From Ensifer sp. MPMI2T (lineage in GTDB: Bacteria > Pseudomonadota > Alphaproteobacteria > Rhizobiales > Rhizobiaceae), in contig NZ_SRXN01000001.1 in the NCBI RefSeq assembly GCF_004827385.1, positions 186,001 to 250,000 on the forward strand: DNA of 64,000 nt, written 5' to 3'. Positions 1 to 9,109 of the stretch are shown here, one piece after another (the first letter of the stretch is position 1; every line of letters starts with the position of its first letter). A program made the translations under genes and the position numbers. Under the pieces are notes generated by a model. That model was not told where the DNA came from. It did not search any database and was given only the letters and a program-made list of their open reading frames with translations.

Positions 1-172
1 TTGCCACCGCGCCCATGATGCCGCGCGTGCCGCCGCCGTAGACGAGGCGCAGACCATGGTCGGCGATCGATTTTCCCAGTATGCGACCCGCCTGCATGTG
101 GGCCACTTCGCGCCCTGGCTGAGAACCGCAATAGACGCAGATCGATCGAATCGGGATGTTTTGCTTAGTCAT
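1..172 (-). CDS. LOG family protein (cytokinin riboside monophosphate phosphoribohydrolase type), 3' part outside window
   Basis: Only the first 57 codons are inside the window. They read MTKQNIPIRSICVYCGSQPG near the start and reach YGGGTRGIMGAVA at the window edge. The ICVYCGS start and the GGGxxGxMG nucleotide-binding loop are hallmarks of the LOG/TIGR00730 Rossmann family, which releases adenine-type bases from nucleoside monophosphates. The PGGxGTxxE catalytic motif would lie outside the window. The start was put at 172; an in-frame ATG at 187 would add five residues, and neither has a convincing Shine-Dalgarno. It is transcribed away from the LysM gene, so 188-423 is a divergent control region. 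Confidence 0.85.
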   Translation of the reverse strand, partial: MTKQNIPIRSICVYCGSQPGREVAHMQAGRILGKSIADHGLRLVYGGGTRGIMGAVA

Positions 173-423
173 GGAGCCAAAAGACATTGCAGCGCAGCAT
201 CGGTCAAGAAAAATGAGGGAAAAAGCAGCCACAATGAGGCCCGCATGAGACTTGGGAGCTTGTATGAAACTATAGGAAACGTTAGCAATTTCAGTAATAC
301 GTTGAAGAATTAGGACGGGTGGGCGGCTGTTGCGCTATAATGGCAAAAAATGTCCGCGCCGCGGGCCGATAAAAGGGGACATGCGCGGAGCGTTGTATTG
401 CTCCGCCCCGTGTGGAGAGTAGC

Positions 424-2151
424 ATGATGAAGAACAAAGCCGGTTGGGTGGCGCTGAGCGTCTTGGCAGCCGCGACCGCCTTGATGGTTTTCGTGGTCCA
501 GCCAAATCTGCGTGATGACGACCAGGAACAGGCCGCACAGCCGACCGCGAGCGGCGGCCAGCCGGCCGAGACCAAACCAGCGGGCAAGGTCGAAACCACC
601 CCGGTCGCGCCGGAAGGTCAGACGGCTGTGCCGGATGCCGCGAGCAAGGCGACCGCCGACGCGTCCAATCCTGCGAACTGGACGGTTCCGGGCTTCGACA
701 TCCTTCGCGTCGAGCCCGATGGATCGACCGTCATCGCAGGGCGCGCCCAGCCCGGCACCAAACTCGAGATCCTTAGCGGCAACACCGTTATCGGCACGGC
801 AGACGTTGGCGCCGCCGGCGATTTCGCCGCCGTCTTTGACAAGCCGCTTGTCGCCGGCGATCACCAGCTAACCCTGCGCAGTGTCGGTGCAGGTGGCGCC
901 ACCAAGACGTCCGAAGAAGTGGCGACGGTCTCCGTGCCGAGGGACTCTAACGGCCAGTTGCTGGCAATGGTGTCCAAGCCCGGCGAAGCGAGCCGCCTGA
1001 TCACCACGCCTCAGGTCGATGCAAAGCCGGCGGACGTTGCTGTTCAGCCGAATGCGCAAGGCAGTGAGCCTGCGGGCACGCTCGAAGCGCCGGCCAAACC
1101 CGCTGGCGTTCCGGGTCTTCAGGTTACCGCCGTCGAGATCGAGGGCGGGACGATGTACGTTGCCGGCAACGCCAAGCCCGGCGCGCTAGTGCGCATCTAT
1201 GCCGATGACAAGTTCGTCGGCGAGATGAAGGCCGACGACAAGGGCAAATTCGTCGTCGACGGCTCGATCGATCTGGCTGTCGGCAGTCACATCATCCGGG
1301 CCGACATGCTGAACCAGGGCGGCGGCAAGGTGGCGATGCGCGCATCGGTGCCCTTCGACCGACCGGCAGGCAGTCAGGTGGCAGCCGTCGCTGGCGCGCA
1401 GTCGGAGGCGGCGAGCAACGGGTTTGATCGCTTGCGGAGCGAGGCGAGCAAGGCGGTTGCCTTGCTGAAGGGACTTTTCGCCGATGGCAAACGGCCCTCC
1501 GCCGAGCAGCTTGCGGCGGCCCGTTCGGCCACGGAATTCGCGCTGCAGTCTCTCGCCGACTTCAAACCGGCAGATAACGCAAACGAGGCGTTGGCGACTG
1601 CCGCGGCCGAAGCATCGAAGGCCGCGGCCGATGCACTGAAGGTGCTCAAGTCGTCACAGCAGGACCCGGCAAGCGTCGCGGCGGCGCTGGCAAAGGTCGA
1701 GGCAACGGTCGGCTCTGCGCTGGCCCGGCCGAGCGCTGTCGCTGAGGCCGTTGTTGAGCCTGGGGCCAAGACGACGGCGGCGGACGCCGCCAAGCCGGCG
1801 GTGCCGCCGGTGGCCGAAGGTTCCGGCAGCGCTGCCGCAGCGCCGGCTTCCGAACACGCAGCCGCGGCGGCGCCGGCCGAGACACCCGGGCAGCCCGCGA
1901 CGATCGAGCAGGCTCCGCTCAAGGAGAGCAAGACTTCGGTCATTATCCGCCGCGGCGACACGCTCTGGCAGATTTCACGCCGAGTCTACGGGGCAGGGGT
2001 TCGCTACACGACGATTTACCTTGCCAACCGGGAGCAGATCGAAAATCCCGACTTGATCCGTCCAGGTCAGGTTTTCGGTGTTCCCGACGAGGCGATGTCC
2101 GAAGATGAATCGCGGGAAATGCACCGCAAGCACGTGAAGCACGAAGAATAG
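424..2151 (+). CDS. Membrane-anchored LysM domain protein with two Ig-like repeats
   Basis: This 575-residue protein has a single hydrophobic segment at about residues 4-22, so it is probably an inner-membrane anchor with a periplasmic body. Two related beta-sandwich-like stretches follow (about 85-155 and 230-305, each with a G-(D/K)-F-x-V/A turn and a hydrophobic strand). Next is an Ala/Pro-rich low-complexity linker (about 370-500), and a C-terminal LysM module (about 505-555) carries the RRGDTLWQISRRVYG start and an NPDLIRPGQ end. LysM modules bind peptidoglycan or chitin-like glycans, so a role in cell-wall attachment is inferred. GGAGAG at 414-419 sits correctly before ATG 424; ATG 427 and an upstream GTG at 412 are alternatives. 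A terminator follows at 2213. Confidence 0.85.
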   Translation: MMKNKAGWVALSVLAAATALMVFVVQPNLRDDDQEQAAQPTASGGQPAETKPAGKVETTPVAPEGQTAVPDAASKATADASNPANWTVPGFDILRVEPDGSTVIAGRAQPGTKLEILSGNTVIGTADVGAAGDFAAVFDKPLVAGDHQLTLRSVGAGGATKTSEEVATVSVPRDSNGQLLAMVSKPGEASRLITTPQVDAKPADVAVQPNAQGSEPAGTLEAPAKPAGVPGLQVTAVEIEGGTMYVAGNAKPGALVRIYADDKFVGEMKADDKGKFVVDGSIDLAVGSHIIRADMLNQGGGKVAMRASVPFDRPAGSQVAAVAGAQSEAASNGFDRLRSEASKAVALLKGLFADGKRPSAEQLAAARSATEFALQSLADFKPADNANEALATAAAEASKAAADALKVLKSSQQDPASVAAALAKVEATVGSALARPSAVAEAVVEPGAKTTAADAAKPAVPPVAEGSGSAAAAPASEHAAAAAPAETPGQPATIEQAPLKESKTSVIIRRGDTLWQISRRVYGAGVRYTTIYLANREQIENPDLIRPGQVFGVPDEAMSEDESREMHRKHVKHEE

Positions 2152-2212
2152 TCCGCCTTTTGCCGGCGATTCCATTGCAGCGAGCAGCATGCGGACCTAT
2201 CTGTCAGAAAAC

Positions 2213-2240
2213 GCGGCGTCTCCAAAAAGGCGCCGCTTTT
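2213..2240 (+). terminator. Rho-independent terminator after the LysM gene
   Basis: A GC-rich stem GCGGCG (2213-2218) pairs with CGCCGC (2231-2236) and is followed directly by TTTT. It lies 61 bases after the LysM stop codon. Confidence 0.65.
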
Positions 2241-2250
2241 CATTGACGAT

Positions 2251-2294
2251 CTACAGCGCCATGCGTCGTTTCAGACGCACAAAGGACGCTGTAG
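2251..2294. repeat. Half copy of rhizobial intergenic palindrome (type A), in the exporter leader
   Basis: Nested inverted repeats are visible: outer arms CTACAGCG (2251-2258) and CGCTGTAG (2287-2294), inner arms TGCGTC (2262-2267) and GACGCA (2274-2279). The same layout recurs at 47004 and, degraded, at 25822. Only the first half of the full element is present here. It ends 23 bases before the GTG start of the ABC exporter, so it would be in the 5' leader of that mRNA. Confidence 0.75.
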
Positions 2295-2317
2295 CAGAAC
2301 TGAAAGCGGACTGAGAC

Positions 2318-4210
2318 GTGGCACCCCAAAACCAGAAAAAGACGGTTTCCGCCAACACGAGCAATCCGTTGGAGACCATCGCGAACCTCTGGCCCTATAT
2401 GTGGCCGGCCGATCGCGTGGATCTGAAAATGCGGGTCGTCTGGGCGACGGTGATCCTCGTGGTCGCGAAGGTTGTCCTTATTCTCGTTCCCTATTTCTTC
2501 AAGTGGGCCACCGACGCCCTCAACAGCAGGCCGGACGCGCTGGCCTCGCTGCCGCAATTCCTGACCGGCGCGGTCATGCTGGTCCTCGCCTACAACCTTG
2601 CGCGTCTGCTGCAGGCTGGCCTGAACCAGTTGCGTGACGCACTCTTTGCGAGCGTTGGCCAGCATGCCGTGCGGCAGCTTGCCTACAGGACCTTCGTCCA
2701 CATGCATCAGCTCTCGCTCCGCTTCCATCTCGAGCGGCGCACGGGCGGACTTTCGCGCATTATCGAGCGCGGAACCAAGGGCATCGAGACGATTGTCCGA
2801 TTTACCATCCTGAACAGCGTGCCGACGCTGATCGAATTCCTGCTGACGGCGGTGATCTTCTGGTGGGGCTACGGCTTCAGCTATCTCTTTGTCACGGCCG
2901 TGACGGTTTGGCTCTACATCTGGTTCACGGTGCGCGCCAGCGACTGGCGCATCGCGATTCGCCGCTCGATGAACGATAGCGATACCGATGCGAACACCAA
3001 GGCGATCGACTCGCTCCTTAACTTCGAGACCGTCAAATATTTCGGCAATGAAGAGATGGAGGCGAAGCGGTTCGACAAGTCGATGGAGCGCTACGAGCGC
3101 GCTGCGACCCAGGTGTGGACTTCGCTCGGCTGGCTGAACTTCGGCCAGGCGCTGATCTTCGGCGCGGGTACCGCAGTGATGATGACGATATCGGCGCTCG
3201 CCGTGCAGCGCGGCGATCAGACGATCGGTGATTTCGTTTTCGTCAACGCCATGCTGATACAGCTTGCCATCCCGCTGAATTTCATCGGCTTTGTCTACCG
3301 CGAAATCCGCCAGGGCTTGACCGATATCGAGCACATGTTTGATCTGCTCGATGTTCGGGCGGAGGTTCTCGACCAGGCGGACGCGAGGGAGCTGGCAATC
3401 GACAAAGGCGCAATCTCATTCAGGGACGTGCATTTCGCCTACGACTCCGCCCGCCCGATCCTCAAAGGGATTTCCTTTGACGTTCCCGCCGGCAAGACGG
3501 TGGCGGTCGTTGGACCGTCCGGAGCGGGCAAGTCGACATTGTCGCGGCTGCTTTACCGCTTTTACGATGTCCAGGGGGGGTCGATCACCGTCGACGGACA
3601 GGATGTTCGCGATGTGACGCAGAAAAGCCTGCGCGCGGTAATCGGCATGGTCCCGCAGGACACGGTGCTCTTCAACGACACGATCGCCTACAACATTCGC
3701 TATGGTCGCATCGAGGCGTCCGACTCTGAGGTCGAGGCGGCTGCCGAGGCGGCGCAGATCGCTGGTTTCATCCGCGGCCTTCCGGAAGGTTTCCGGGCCA
3801 TGGTCGGCGAACGCGGGCTGAAACTTTCAGGTGGCGAGAAGCAGCGCGTTGCGATCGCGCGCACAATCCTGAAAGCGCCACCTATCCTGATCCTCGACGA
3901 GGCGACATCCGCGCTCGATACCAAGACGGAGCAGGAAATTCAGGCGGCACTGGACGTCGTGTCCCGCAACCGCACGACGCTTGTCATCGCCCACCGCCTA
4001 TCGACGGTCATCCACGCGGATGAGATCATCGTCCTCAAGGACGGCGTGATCGCCGAGCGCGGTACGCATGGGGAACTGATCGATCGCGATGGCCTTTACG
4101 CTTCCATGTGGAGCCGCCAGCGCGAGGCAACACAGGCGGAGGAGCAATTGAAGCGGGTGCGCGAGAGCGACCATCTGGGCATCATCGACCGCGGCCAGCC
4201 AGCTGCTTGA
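2318..4210 (+). CDS. Atm1-type ABC exporter (fused permease and ATPase)
   Basis: This 630-residue half-transporter has about six membrane segments in residues 40-320 and a C-terminal nucleotide-binding domain. The ATPase has Walker [10 protein letters not shown] (about 398-406), signature LSGGEKQR (about 503-510), Walker B ILILDEATSAL and a VIAHRLSTV switch. The WPYMWP start, the NDSDTDANTKAIDSLLNFE segment and overall length match the mitochondrial Atm1/bacterial HMT1-like group, which exports glutathione-linked or Fe-S-precursor thiols or heavy metal conjugates as a homodimer. The start is GTG with a weak GCGGA upstream. The leader holds a repeat palindrome. Substrate cannot be read from sequence; psd is 110 bases downstream but is probably functionally unrelated. 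Confidence 0.9.
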   Translation: MAPQNQKKTVSANTSNPLETIANLWPYMWPADRVDLKMRVVWATVILVVAKVVLILVPYFFKWATDALNSRPDALASLPQFLTGAVMLVLAYNLARLLQAGLNQLRDALFASVGQHAVRQLAYRTFVHMHQLSLRFHLERRTGGLSRIIERGTKGIETIVRFTILNSVPTLIEFLLTAVIFWWGYGFSYLFVTAVTVWLYIWFTVRASDWRIAIRRSMNDSDTDANTKAIDSLLNFETVKYFGNEEMEAKRFDKSMERYERAATQVWTSLGWLNFGQALIFGAGTAVMMTISALAVQRGDQTIGDFVFVNAMLIQLAIPLNFIGFVYREIRQGLTDIEHMFDLLDVRAEVLDQADARELAIDKGAISFRDVHFAYDSARPILKGISFDVPAGKTVAVVGPSGAGKSTLSRLLYRFYDVQGGSITVDGQDVRDVTQKSLRAVIGMVPQDTVLFNDTIAYNIRYGRIEASDSEVEAAAEAAQIAGFIRGLPEGFRAMVGERGLKLSGGEKQRVAIARTILKAPPILILDEATSALDTKTEQEIQAALDVVSRNRTTLVIAHRLSTVIHADEIIVLKDGVIAERGTHGELIDRDGLYASMWSRQREATQAEEQLKRVRESDHLGIIDRGQPAA

Positions 4211-4320
4211 TGATCGGGGGCGAGCGTGTGGCGTTTGGCGCCGATTGTTGCCGCTTCAACGTTGCCGGAGTCCGGATTTCGCGCTAGGTCACGATCCACA
4301 TCAAATCTGGAGTAGAGTTC

Positions 4321-5019
4321 ATGAGCTTGGTCAACACGGTGCGAAACACGCTCGTTCCGGTGCACAAGGAAGGCTACCGCTTCATTGCGATCTTCTTCGT
4401 TGTGTCGCTGGTGCTTGGCTTACTGTGGGAACCACTGATGTGGATCGGCTTCCTCTTGACCGCGTGGTGCGCCTACTTCTTCCGCGATCCCGAACGCATG
4501 ACGCCGATCGACGATGACCTCGTGATCAGCCCGGCCGATGGCCGCGTCTCCTCGATTGCCGTGGTGACCCCGCCGGATGAACTAGGCCTAGGGTCGACGC
4601 CCATGCTGCGCATCTCGGTTTTCATGAATGTCTTCAATTGCCATGTGAACCGCGCTCCGATGGGCGGGACGGTGCGCCGCGTAGCCTATCGTGCCGGCAG
4701 GTTCGTAAACGCCGAGCTCGACAAGGCGAGCCACGAGAACGAACGCAATGGCCTCGTCATCGAGACGAAGCACGGCGAAATCGGCGTGGTCCAGATTGCC
4801 GGCCTGGTCGCGCGGCGTATTCTCTGCTGGACCACGCAAAACGCGTCGCTCGAAGCGGGCGAGCGCTTCGGCCTCATCCGGTTCGGCTCACGGCTTGACG
4901 TGTTTCTGCCCGAAGGAGCCGAGCCGCGCGTCAGCGTCGGGCAGACCGCCGTCGCCGGCGAAACGGTGCTTGCTGAATTCGGCTCCGCGAAGGGGCCGGT
5001 GGTCAGCCGCCGCGCATAA
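4321..5019 (+). CDS. psd: Phosphatidylserine decarboxylase proenzyme
   Basis: This inner-membrane enzyme decarboxylates phosphatidylserine to phosphatidylethanolamine. The 232-residue product is the short form found in rhizobia. It has a hydrophobic N-terminal region (about 21-52), FRDPER at 54-59, the conserved [14 protein letters not shown] block (103-116), and [11 protein letters not shown] near the C-terminus. In this family self-cleavage occurs between Gly189 and Ser190 of RFGS, turning Ser190 into the pyruvoyl cofactor. GGAG precedes the ATG. It is immediately followed by pssA, which makes its substrate, with only nine bases between them, so the two are very likely one transcription unit. 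Confidence 0.95.
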   Translation: MSLVNTVRNTLVPVHKEGYRFIAIFFVVSLVLGLLWEPLMWIGFLLTAWCAYFFRDPERMTPIDDDLVISPADGRVSSIAVVTPPDELGLGSTPMLRISVFMNVFNCHVNRAPMGGTVRRVAYRAGRFVNAELDKASHENERNGLVIETKHGEIGVVQIAGLVARRILCWTTQNASLEAGERFGLIRFGSRLDVFLPEGAEPRVSVGQTAVAGETVLAEFGSAKGPVVSRRA

Positions 5020-5028
5020 GGAGCCGTC

Positions 5029-5898
5029 ATGGAAGAGCCCCAGCACGAAAAGCCGACGGAAGCAGTGCAAACGGCCGCGGAGGTGGACGGATCGAACGAC
5101 AAGGCGCGCGGGCCGCGTCTGCGCGAAATTCCGCTGCGCCTGATGATCCCCAACATGATCACCGTGCTGGCAATTTGCGCCGGCCTCTCCGGCATCCGGC
5201 TCGCCTTCGAGAACCGTGTCGAACTGGCCGTCGCGATGGTGCTGTTTGCAGCATTTCTCGACGGTATCGATGGACGGGTCGCACGCCTGCTCAAGGCGAC
5301 GTCGAGCTTCGGCGGCCAGATGGATTCGCTCGCAGACATCATCAATTTCGGCGTCGCTCCGGCACTGGTTCTCTATGTCTTCGTGCTTGACCAGGCGCGT
5401 TCGATCGGCTGGATCGCCGCCTTGATCTACGCGATTGCCACCGGATTGCGTCTGGCCCGCTTCAACGTCATGGCCGAGCGCCAGGTCAAGGCATCCTGGC
5501 AGTCGGAATATTTCGTCGGCGTTCCGGCACCTGCCGGCGCCATGCTGGTGCTGCTGCCGGTCTATCTCGGTCTGCTCGGCCTTGCGCCGGAGCGGCTGTT
5601 TGCGCTCATCGCTTCGGCCTATACGGTGCTGATCGCCTTCCTTCTGGTCAGCCGCCTGCCAGTCTGGTCCGGCAAGTCGGAGAACCGCGTGCGCCGCGAT
5701 CTCGTCCTGCCGGCCATTCTCGTCGTCGTCTTCTATGTCGCGACGCTGATGACCTATACGTGGGAAACGATGGTGGTGACGGCGCTTGCCTATCTGATCA
5801 GCCTGCCGTTCGGTGCTCGCTCCTGGCAACGCAAATATGGCGACTGGCCGGCGCACCCGGCGCAGGGCGGCGATGGACTGCCCGGCGACAATGATTGA
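5029..5898 (+). CDS. pssA: CDP-diacylglycerol--serine O-phosphatidyltransferase
   Basis: This membrane enzyme joins serine to CDP-diacylglycerol to give phosphatidylserine, the substrate of Psd. At about residues 77-105 it carries the CDP-alcohol phosphotransferase signature D-x2-D-G-x2-A-R-x8-G-x3-D-x3-D (seen as DGIDGRVAR, then GGQMDSLAD). Several membrane helices follow. The 289-residue length fits the type II (Gram-positive/rhizobial) synthase rather than the peripheral E. coli type. AAGGAG overlaps the psd stop codon and gives a clear ribosome site, supporting translation coupled to psd. A strong terminator ends the unit at 5922-5955. Confidence 0.95.
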   Translation: MEEPQHEKPTEAVQTAAEVDGSNDKARGPRLREIPLRLMIPNMITVLAICAGLSGIRLAFENRVELAVAMVLFAAFLDGIDGRVARLLKATSSFGGQMDSLADIINFGVAPALVLYVFVLDQARSIGWIAALIYAIATGLRLARFNVMAERQVKASWQSEYFVGVPAPAGAMLVLLPVYLGLLGLAPERLFALIASAYTVLIAFLLVSRLPVWSGKSENRVRRDLVLPAILVVVFYVATLMTYTWETMVVTALAYLISLPFGARSWQRKYGDWPAHPAQGGDGLPGDND

Positions 5899-5921
5899 CA
5901 GGCGGGTGTCATGACAAAAGA

Positions 5922-5955
5922 AGAAAGCCACCGCGGGTCTCCGCGGTGGCTTTCT
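5922..5955. terminator. Bidirectional terminator between pssA and the SDR gene
   Basis: A perfect 15-bp stem (5922-5936 with 5941-5955) closes a four-base GTCT loop and has A-rich and T-rich flanks on the two sides. It lies between the convergent genes pssA and the SDR at 5979, so it can stop transcription from both. Confidence 0.9.
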
Positions 5956-5978
5956 TCCTTTGTTTTCGGTTGGCCGAA

Positions 5979-6719
5979 TTATTCCGGCATCCGATAGTCG
6001 ACGATCTTGTTTTCGCGAACGATGAACAGTTTTCCGGTCTCGGTCTGGTCGGGCCCGAGGAGCGGAATCAGCGCGGCCGCGACTTCGGATGGATGCGGCA
6101 CGGTCGCCGGATCTTCGCCAGGCATCGCCTGGGCACGCATTGCGGTGCGCGTCGGCCCCGGATCGACGCTGAGAATGCGGAGCGGCAGCCGCTGGGTTTC
6201 ATGCGCCCAGGTGCGTGCCAGCGCCTCGACAGCGGCCTTGGAAGCAGAGTAGGGGCTCCAGAAGGGTTTGCACTTGTGCGCGGCACCCGATGAGACAATA
6301 AGCGCACGGCCCGCGTCGGATTTAACGAGCAGCGGCTCGACCGAGCGGATCAGTCGCCAGGTCGCGGTGACGTTGATCGTCATCACCTTTTCGAACACCT
6401 TGGCCTCGACATGGCCGATCGGCGAAATCGTGCCGAGCACACCCGCATTGGCAACGAGGATATCGAGTTTGCCCCAACGCTCGTGGATCGCTCCTCCGAG
6501 CTTGTCGATTGCCGCCATGTCCGCGAGATCGAAGGGAACGAGCGTGGCGGAGCCACCGACCGCCTTGATGGCATCGTCGAGTTCTTCCAGACCTCCGACC
6601 GTGCGCGCGCAGGCGATGACATGCGCGCCAGCCTTGGCAAGTTCGAGGGCAGTGAAATAGCCGATACCGCGCGATGCGCCGGTGACCAGGGCGACCCGGT
6701 CTTTCAGGTTGGGCGTCAT
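5979..6719 (-). CDS. SDR family NAD(P)-dependent oxidoreductase
   Basis: This is a 246-residue classical short-chain dehydrogenase. The cofactor loop TGASRGIG is at 13-20, NAG at 91-93, the catalytic Ser around 143-144, and YxxxK is Tyr157 and Lys161 (YSASK). The substrate is not identifiable. It lies only twelve bases downstream of purF in the same direction, which suggests co-transcription although no link to purine synthesis is evident. Confidence 0.88.
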   Translation of the reverse strand: MTPNLKDRVALVTGASRGIGYFTALELAKAGAHVIACARTVGGLEELDDAIKAVGGSATLVPFDLADMAAIDKLGGAIHERWGKLDILVANAGVLGTISPIGHVEAKVFEKVMTINVTATWRLIRSVEPLLVKSDAGRALIVSSGAAHKCKPFWSPYSASKAAVEALARTWAHETQRLPLRILSVDPGPTRTAMRAQAMPGEDPATVPHPSEVAAALIPLLGPDQTETGKLFIVRENKIVDYRMPE

Positions 6720-6731
6720 TTGATTGTCTTT

Positions 6732-8222
6732 TTATCCGTTGCTGGCGAGAACCGAGAGTTTGCGGACGTTACTTGCGCCTTCCTGGTCGAGCAGGCGCGT
6801 CGGGTAGTCACCGGTGAAATAATGATCGGTGAATTGCGGAGCTTGCGGGTCGCGCGGCGCACCACCGACGGCCCGGTAGAGCCCGTCGATCGACAGGAAC
6901 TCGAGCGAGTCGGCACCGATGACGCGGCACATGGACGCGAGATCGGCATGCTGATTGGCGAGCAACTTGTCGCGGTCCGGCGTATCGATGCCATAGAAGT
7001 CCGGATGGAAGATCATCGGGCTAGCGACACGGATATGCACTTCGCGTGCACCGGCGTCGCGGATCATCTGGACGATCTTGACCGACGTCGTGCCGCGCAC
7101 GATGGAATCGTCGACGAGTACCACGCGCTTGTCCTTGATCATCGCGCGGTTGGCCGAATGCTTTAGCTTGACGCCGAACGCCCGGATCTGCTGCGTCGGT
7201 TCGATGAAGGTCCGTCCGACATAGTGATTGCGGATGATGCCATATTCGAAGGGAATGCCGCTCTGCTGTGCATACCCGAGCGCGGCCGGAGTGCCGCCGT
7301 CGGGCACAGGGACGACCACATCTGCGTCGACGGGCGATTCCTTGGCGAGATTGACGCCCATGTTCTTGCGCGCCACATAGACGCTGCGACCGCCGACGAC
7401 CGAATCCGGGCGGGCGAAGTAGACATATTCGAAGAGGCAGAGCCGTTCGGGCTGCGGTGCTTCTGGCTTGCGCGCATCGATCGAAATCGAGCCGTCCGGC
7501 TGGATCTCGCAAATGACCACTTCGCCGTTCTCGACATCACGGATGTACTTGGCGCCGATGATGTCGAGCGCGCAGGTTTCCGAGCAGAAGATCGGCTTGC
7601 CATCGAGCTCGCCCATGACGAGGGGGCGGATACCGATCGGGTCGCGCGCGGCAATCAGCTTCGTGCGCGTCATCGCCAGCATAGAATAACCGCCTTCCAT
7701 TTGGCGGATGGCGTCGATGAAGCGATCGGAGGAGGAGGTCTGCTTGGAGCGGGCGATGAGATGAAGGACGACCTCGGTGTCTGAAGTCGACTGACATATC
7801 GCGCCGTCGGCAATCAACTGGCGGCGCAGTGTCAGCCCATTGGTGAAGTTGCCGTTGTGGGCGATAGCGATGCCGCCGACTTCGAGCTCGGCAAAGAGCG
7901 GCTGGACGTTGCGCAGCGCCACCTCGCCGGTGGTCGAGTAGCGCGTGTGTCCGATGGAAATGTAACCGGGCAGCTTGGCCAGCGTGGCGGGGTCGGTGTA
8001 GTGGTCTCCGACGAGACCCATGCGCTTTTCGGTATAGAACTGCTTGCCGTCGAAGGTGACGATACCGGCCGCTTCCTGGCCCCGATGCTGGAGCGCGTGC
8101 AATCCAAGCGCCGTCAGGGTGGCTGCATCCGGATGTCCCAGAATGCCGAAGACACCGCATTCTTCGTGCAGGGTGTCGCCATCGAGTTCGTCGTGGATTT
8201 CACTGGATCTGAGATCGGTCAT
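6732..8222 (-). CDS. purF: Amidophosphoribosyltransferase
   Basis: PurF catalyses the first step of de novo purine synthesis, moving the glutamine amide nitrogen to PRPP. The N-terminal glutamine amidotransferase domain begins EECGVFGILG; Cys22 would be the nucleophile after removal of a short propeptide. The C-terminal phosphoribosyltransferase domain carries the PRPP loop VVLVDDSIVRGTT. The product is 496 residues from ATG 8222; a GTG at 8225 immediately upstream adds one residue. Upstream in the same direction are cvpA and radA. In enterobacteria cvpA also neighbours purF, so the pairing is conserved. Confidence 0.97.
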   Translation of the reverse strand: MTDLRSSEIHDELDGDTLHEECGVFGILGHPDAATLTALGLHALQHRGQEAAGIVTFDGKQFYTEKRMGLVGDHYTDPATLAKLPGYISIGHTRYSTTGEVALRNVQPLFAELEVGGIAIAHNGNFTNGLTLRRQLIADGAICQSTSDTEVVLHLIARSKQTSSSDRFIDAIRQMEGGYSMLAMTRTKLIAARDPIGIRPLVMGELDGKPIFCSETCALDIIGAKYIRDVENGEVVICEIQPDGSISIDARKPEAPQPERLCLFEYVYFARPDSVVGGRSVYVARKNMGVNLAKESPVDADVVVPVPDGGTPAALGYAQQSGIPFEYGIIRNHYVGRTFIEPTQQIRAFGVKLKHSANRAMIKDKRVVLVDDSIVRGTTSVKIVQMIRDAGAREVHIRVASPMIFHPDFYGIDTPDRDKLLANQHADLASMCRVIGADSLEFLSIDGLYRAVGGAPRDPQAPQFTDHYFTGDYPTRLLDQEGASNVRKLSVLASNG

Positions 8223-8369
8223 CACAAGTTCGCCTTTTGCTCCATGCCGGTGCGCATATCGTGATCAGGCTGCCCGTCTTCAAGCGATCTTAGCCGAAAA
8301 CAGTGGCAAGCGTTATTCCAAATGGACAAAGCCCGCGCAGCGGGCCTTGTCGCAAACTGATGTTCTGTC

Positions 8370-8966
8370 TCAGCCGTTCGTCGGTCCATCCTGGACGGGG
8401 GGCTGTTCGGTCGCGCCCGGAGGGCTTTCGGGTTCGCCTTCGCCCGTGGTGTCCTTGCCGCGCAGGCGGTCGAGGATGGTGGCATCGGCCTCTTCCGGCA
8501 AAAGTGCGATCAGCTTGTTGCCGAGATTGTCGAGTAGCGGCTTCGATTTCGCCTGGGTAACCCAAATCGGTTGCTGTTGCGGTGCCACCAGCCAGTTGAA
8601 GAACAGCATGGCGACGACGACAAGCAAGATGCCGCGGGCGGCGCCGAACAGGAAGCCAAGCGTCCGATCAAGCGCGCCGATGCGGCTGTCGATGATGAAA
8701 TCGGCGATCCGCATCGTGATGAAGGAAATGACGATCAGCGCCACCAGGAAGACCACGGCCGCCGAGCCGATCATCGCGACCGTGTCGCTGCTGGTGTATT
8801 GCGAGGCGTAGGGTAGCAGATAGGGATAGAGGAAATAGGCGGCCGCCGCCGCGCCGACCCAGCTCGCGACCGACAGGACCTCGCGCGAGAACCCGCGGAC
8901 CATGGCGAGGATGGCCGAAAACAGCGCAACGCCGAGAACGATACCGTCGAGAATTGTGATGGGCAT
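8370..8966 (-). CDS. cvpA: CvpA family inner-membrane protein
   Basis: The 198-residue product starts MPITILDGIVLGV and has about four membrane helices in residues 1-125 (GFSREVLSVASWV and the TLGFLFGAARGILLV segment are typical of CvpA). A soluble tail rich in Pro, Gly and acidic residues ends with PPVQDGPTNG. E. coli CvpA is needed for colicin V production and bile/envelope stress tolerance; its molecular function is not established. AAGGA lies just before ATG 8966. An open frame extends far upstream of this ATG but overlaps radA and is rejected. The position between radA and purF suggests one operon. Confidence 0.9.
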   Translation of the reverse strand: MPITILDGIVLGVALFSAILAMVRGFSREVLSVASWVGAAAAAYFLYPYLLPYASQYTSSDTVAMIGSAAVVFLVALIVISFITMRIADFIIDSRIGALDRTLGFLFGAARGILLVVVAMLFFNWLVAPQQQPIWVTQAKSKPLLDNLGNKLIALLPEEADATILDRLRGKDTTGEGEPESPPGATEQPPVQDGPTNG

Positions 8967-9109
8967 GTTGTCCTTACTCCGACCCGGTCCCGACTCGGGC
9001 CTTACCAAGCTTATCCGTCGCCGGCCTCGTCCGCACGTGTTCAGACCATCTTTCCACCGCCAATAGAGCGGCGCGTCTGAAAGGATGCCTTCAGGGCGCG
9101 GCCAACCTG

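Noticed and set aside
336-341. TATAAT upstream of the LysM gene as a -10 box.
   Set aside because: No acceptable -35 box is found at 16-18 bases upstream, so I do not list a promoter.
4888-5931. Long minus-strand frame opposite pssA.
   Set aside because: It runs across the pssA signature region and into the terminator, and looks like a codon-bias shadow.
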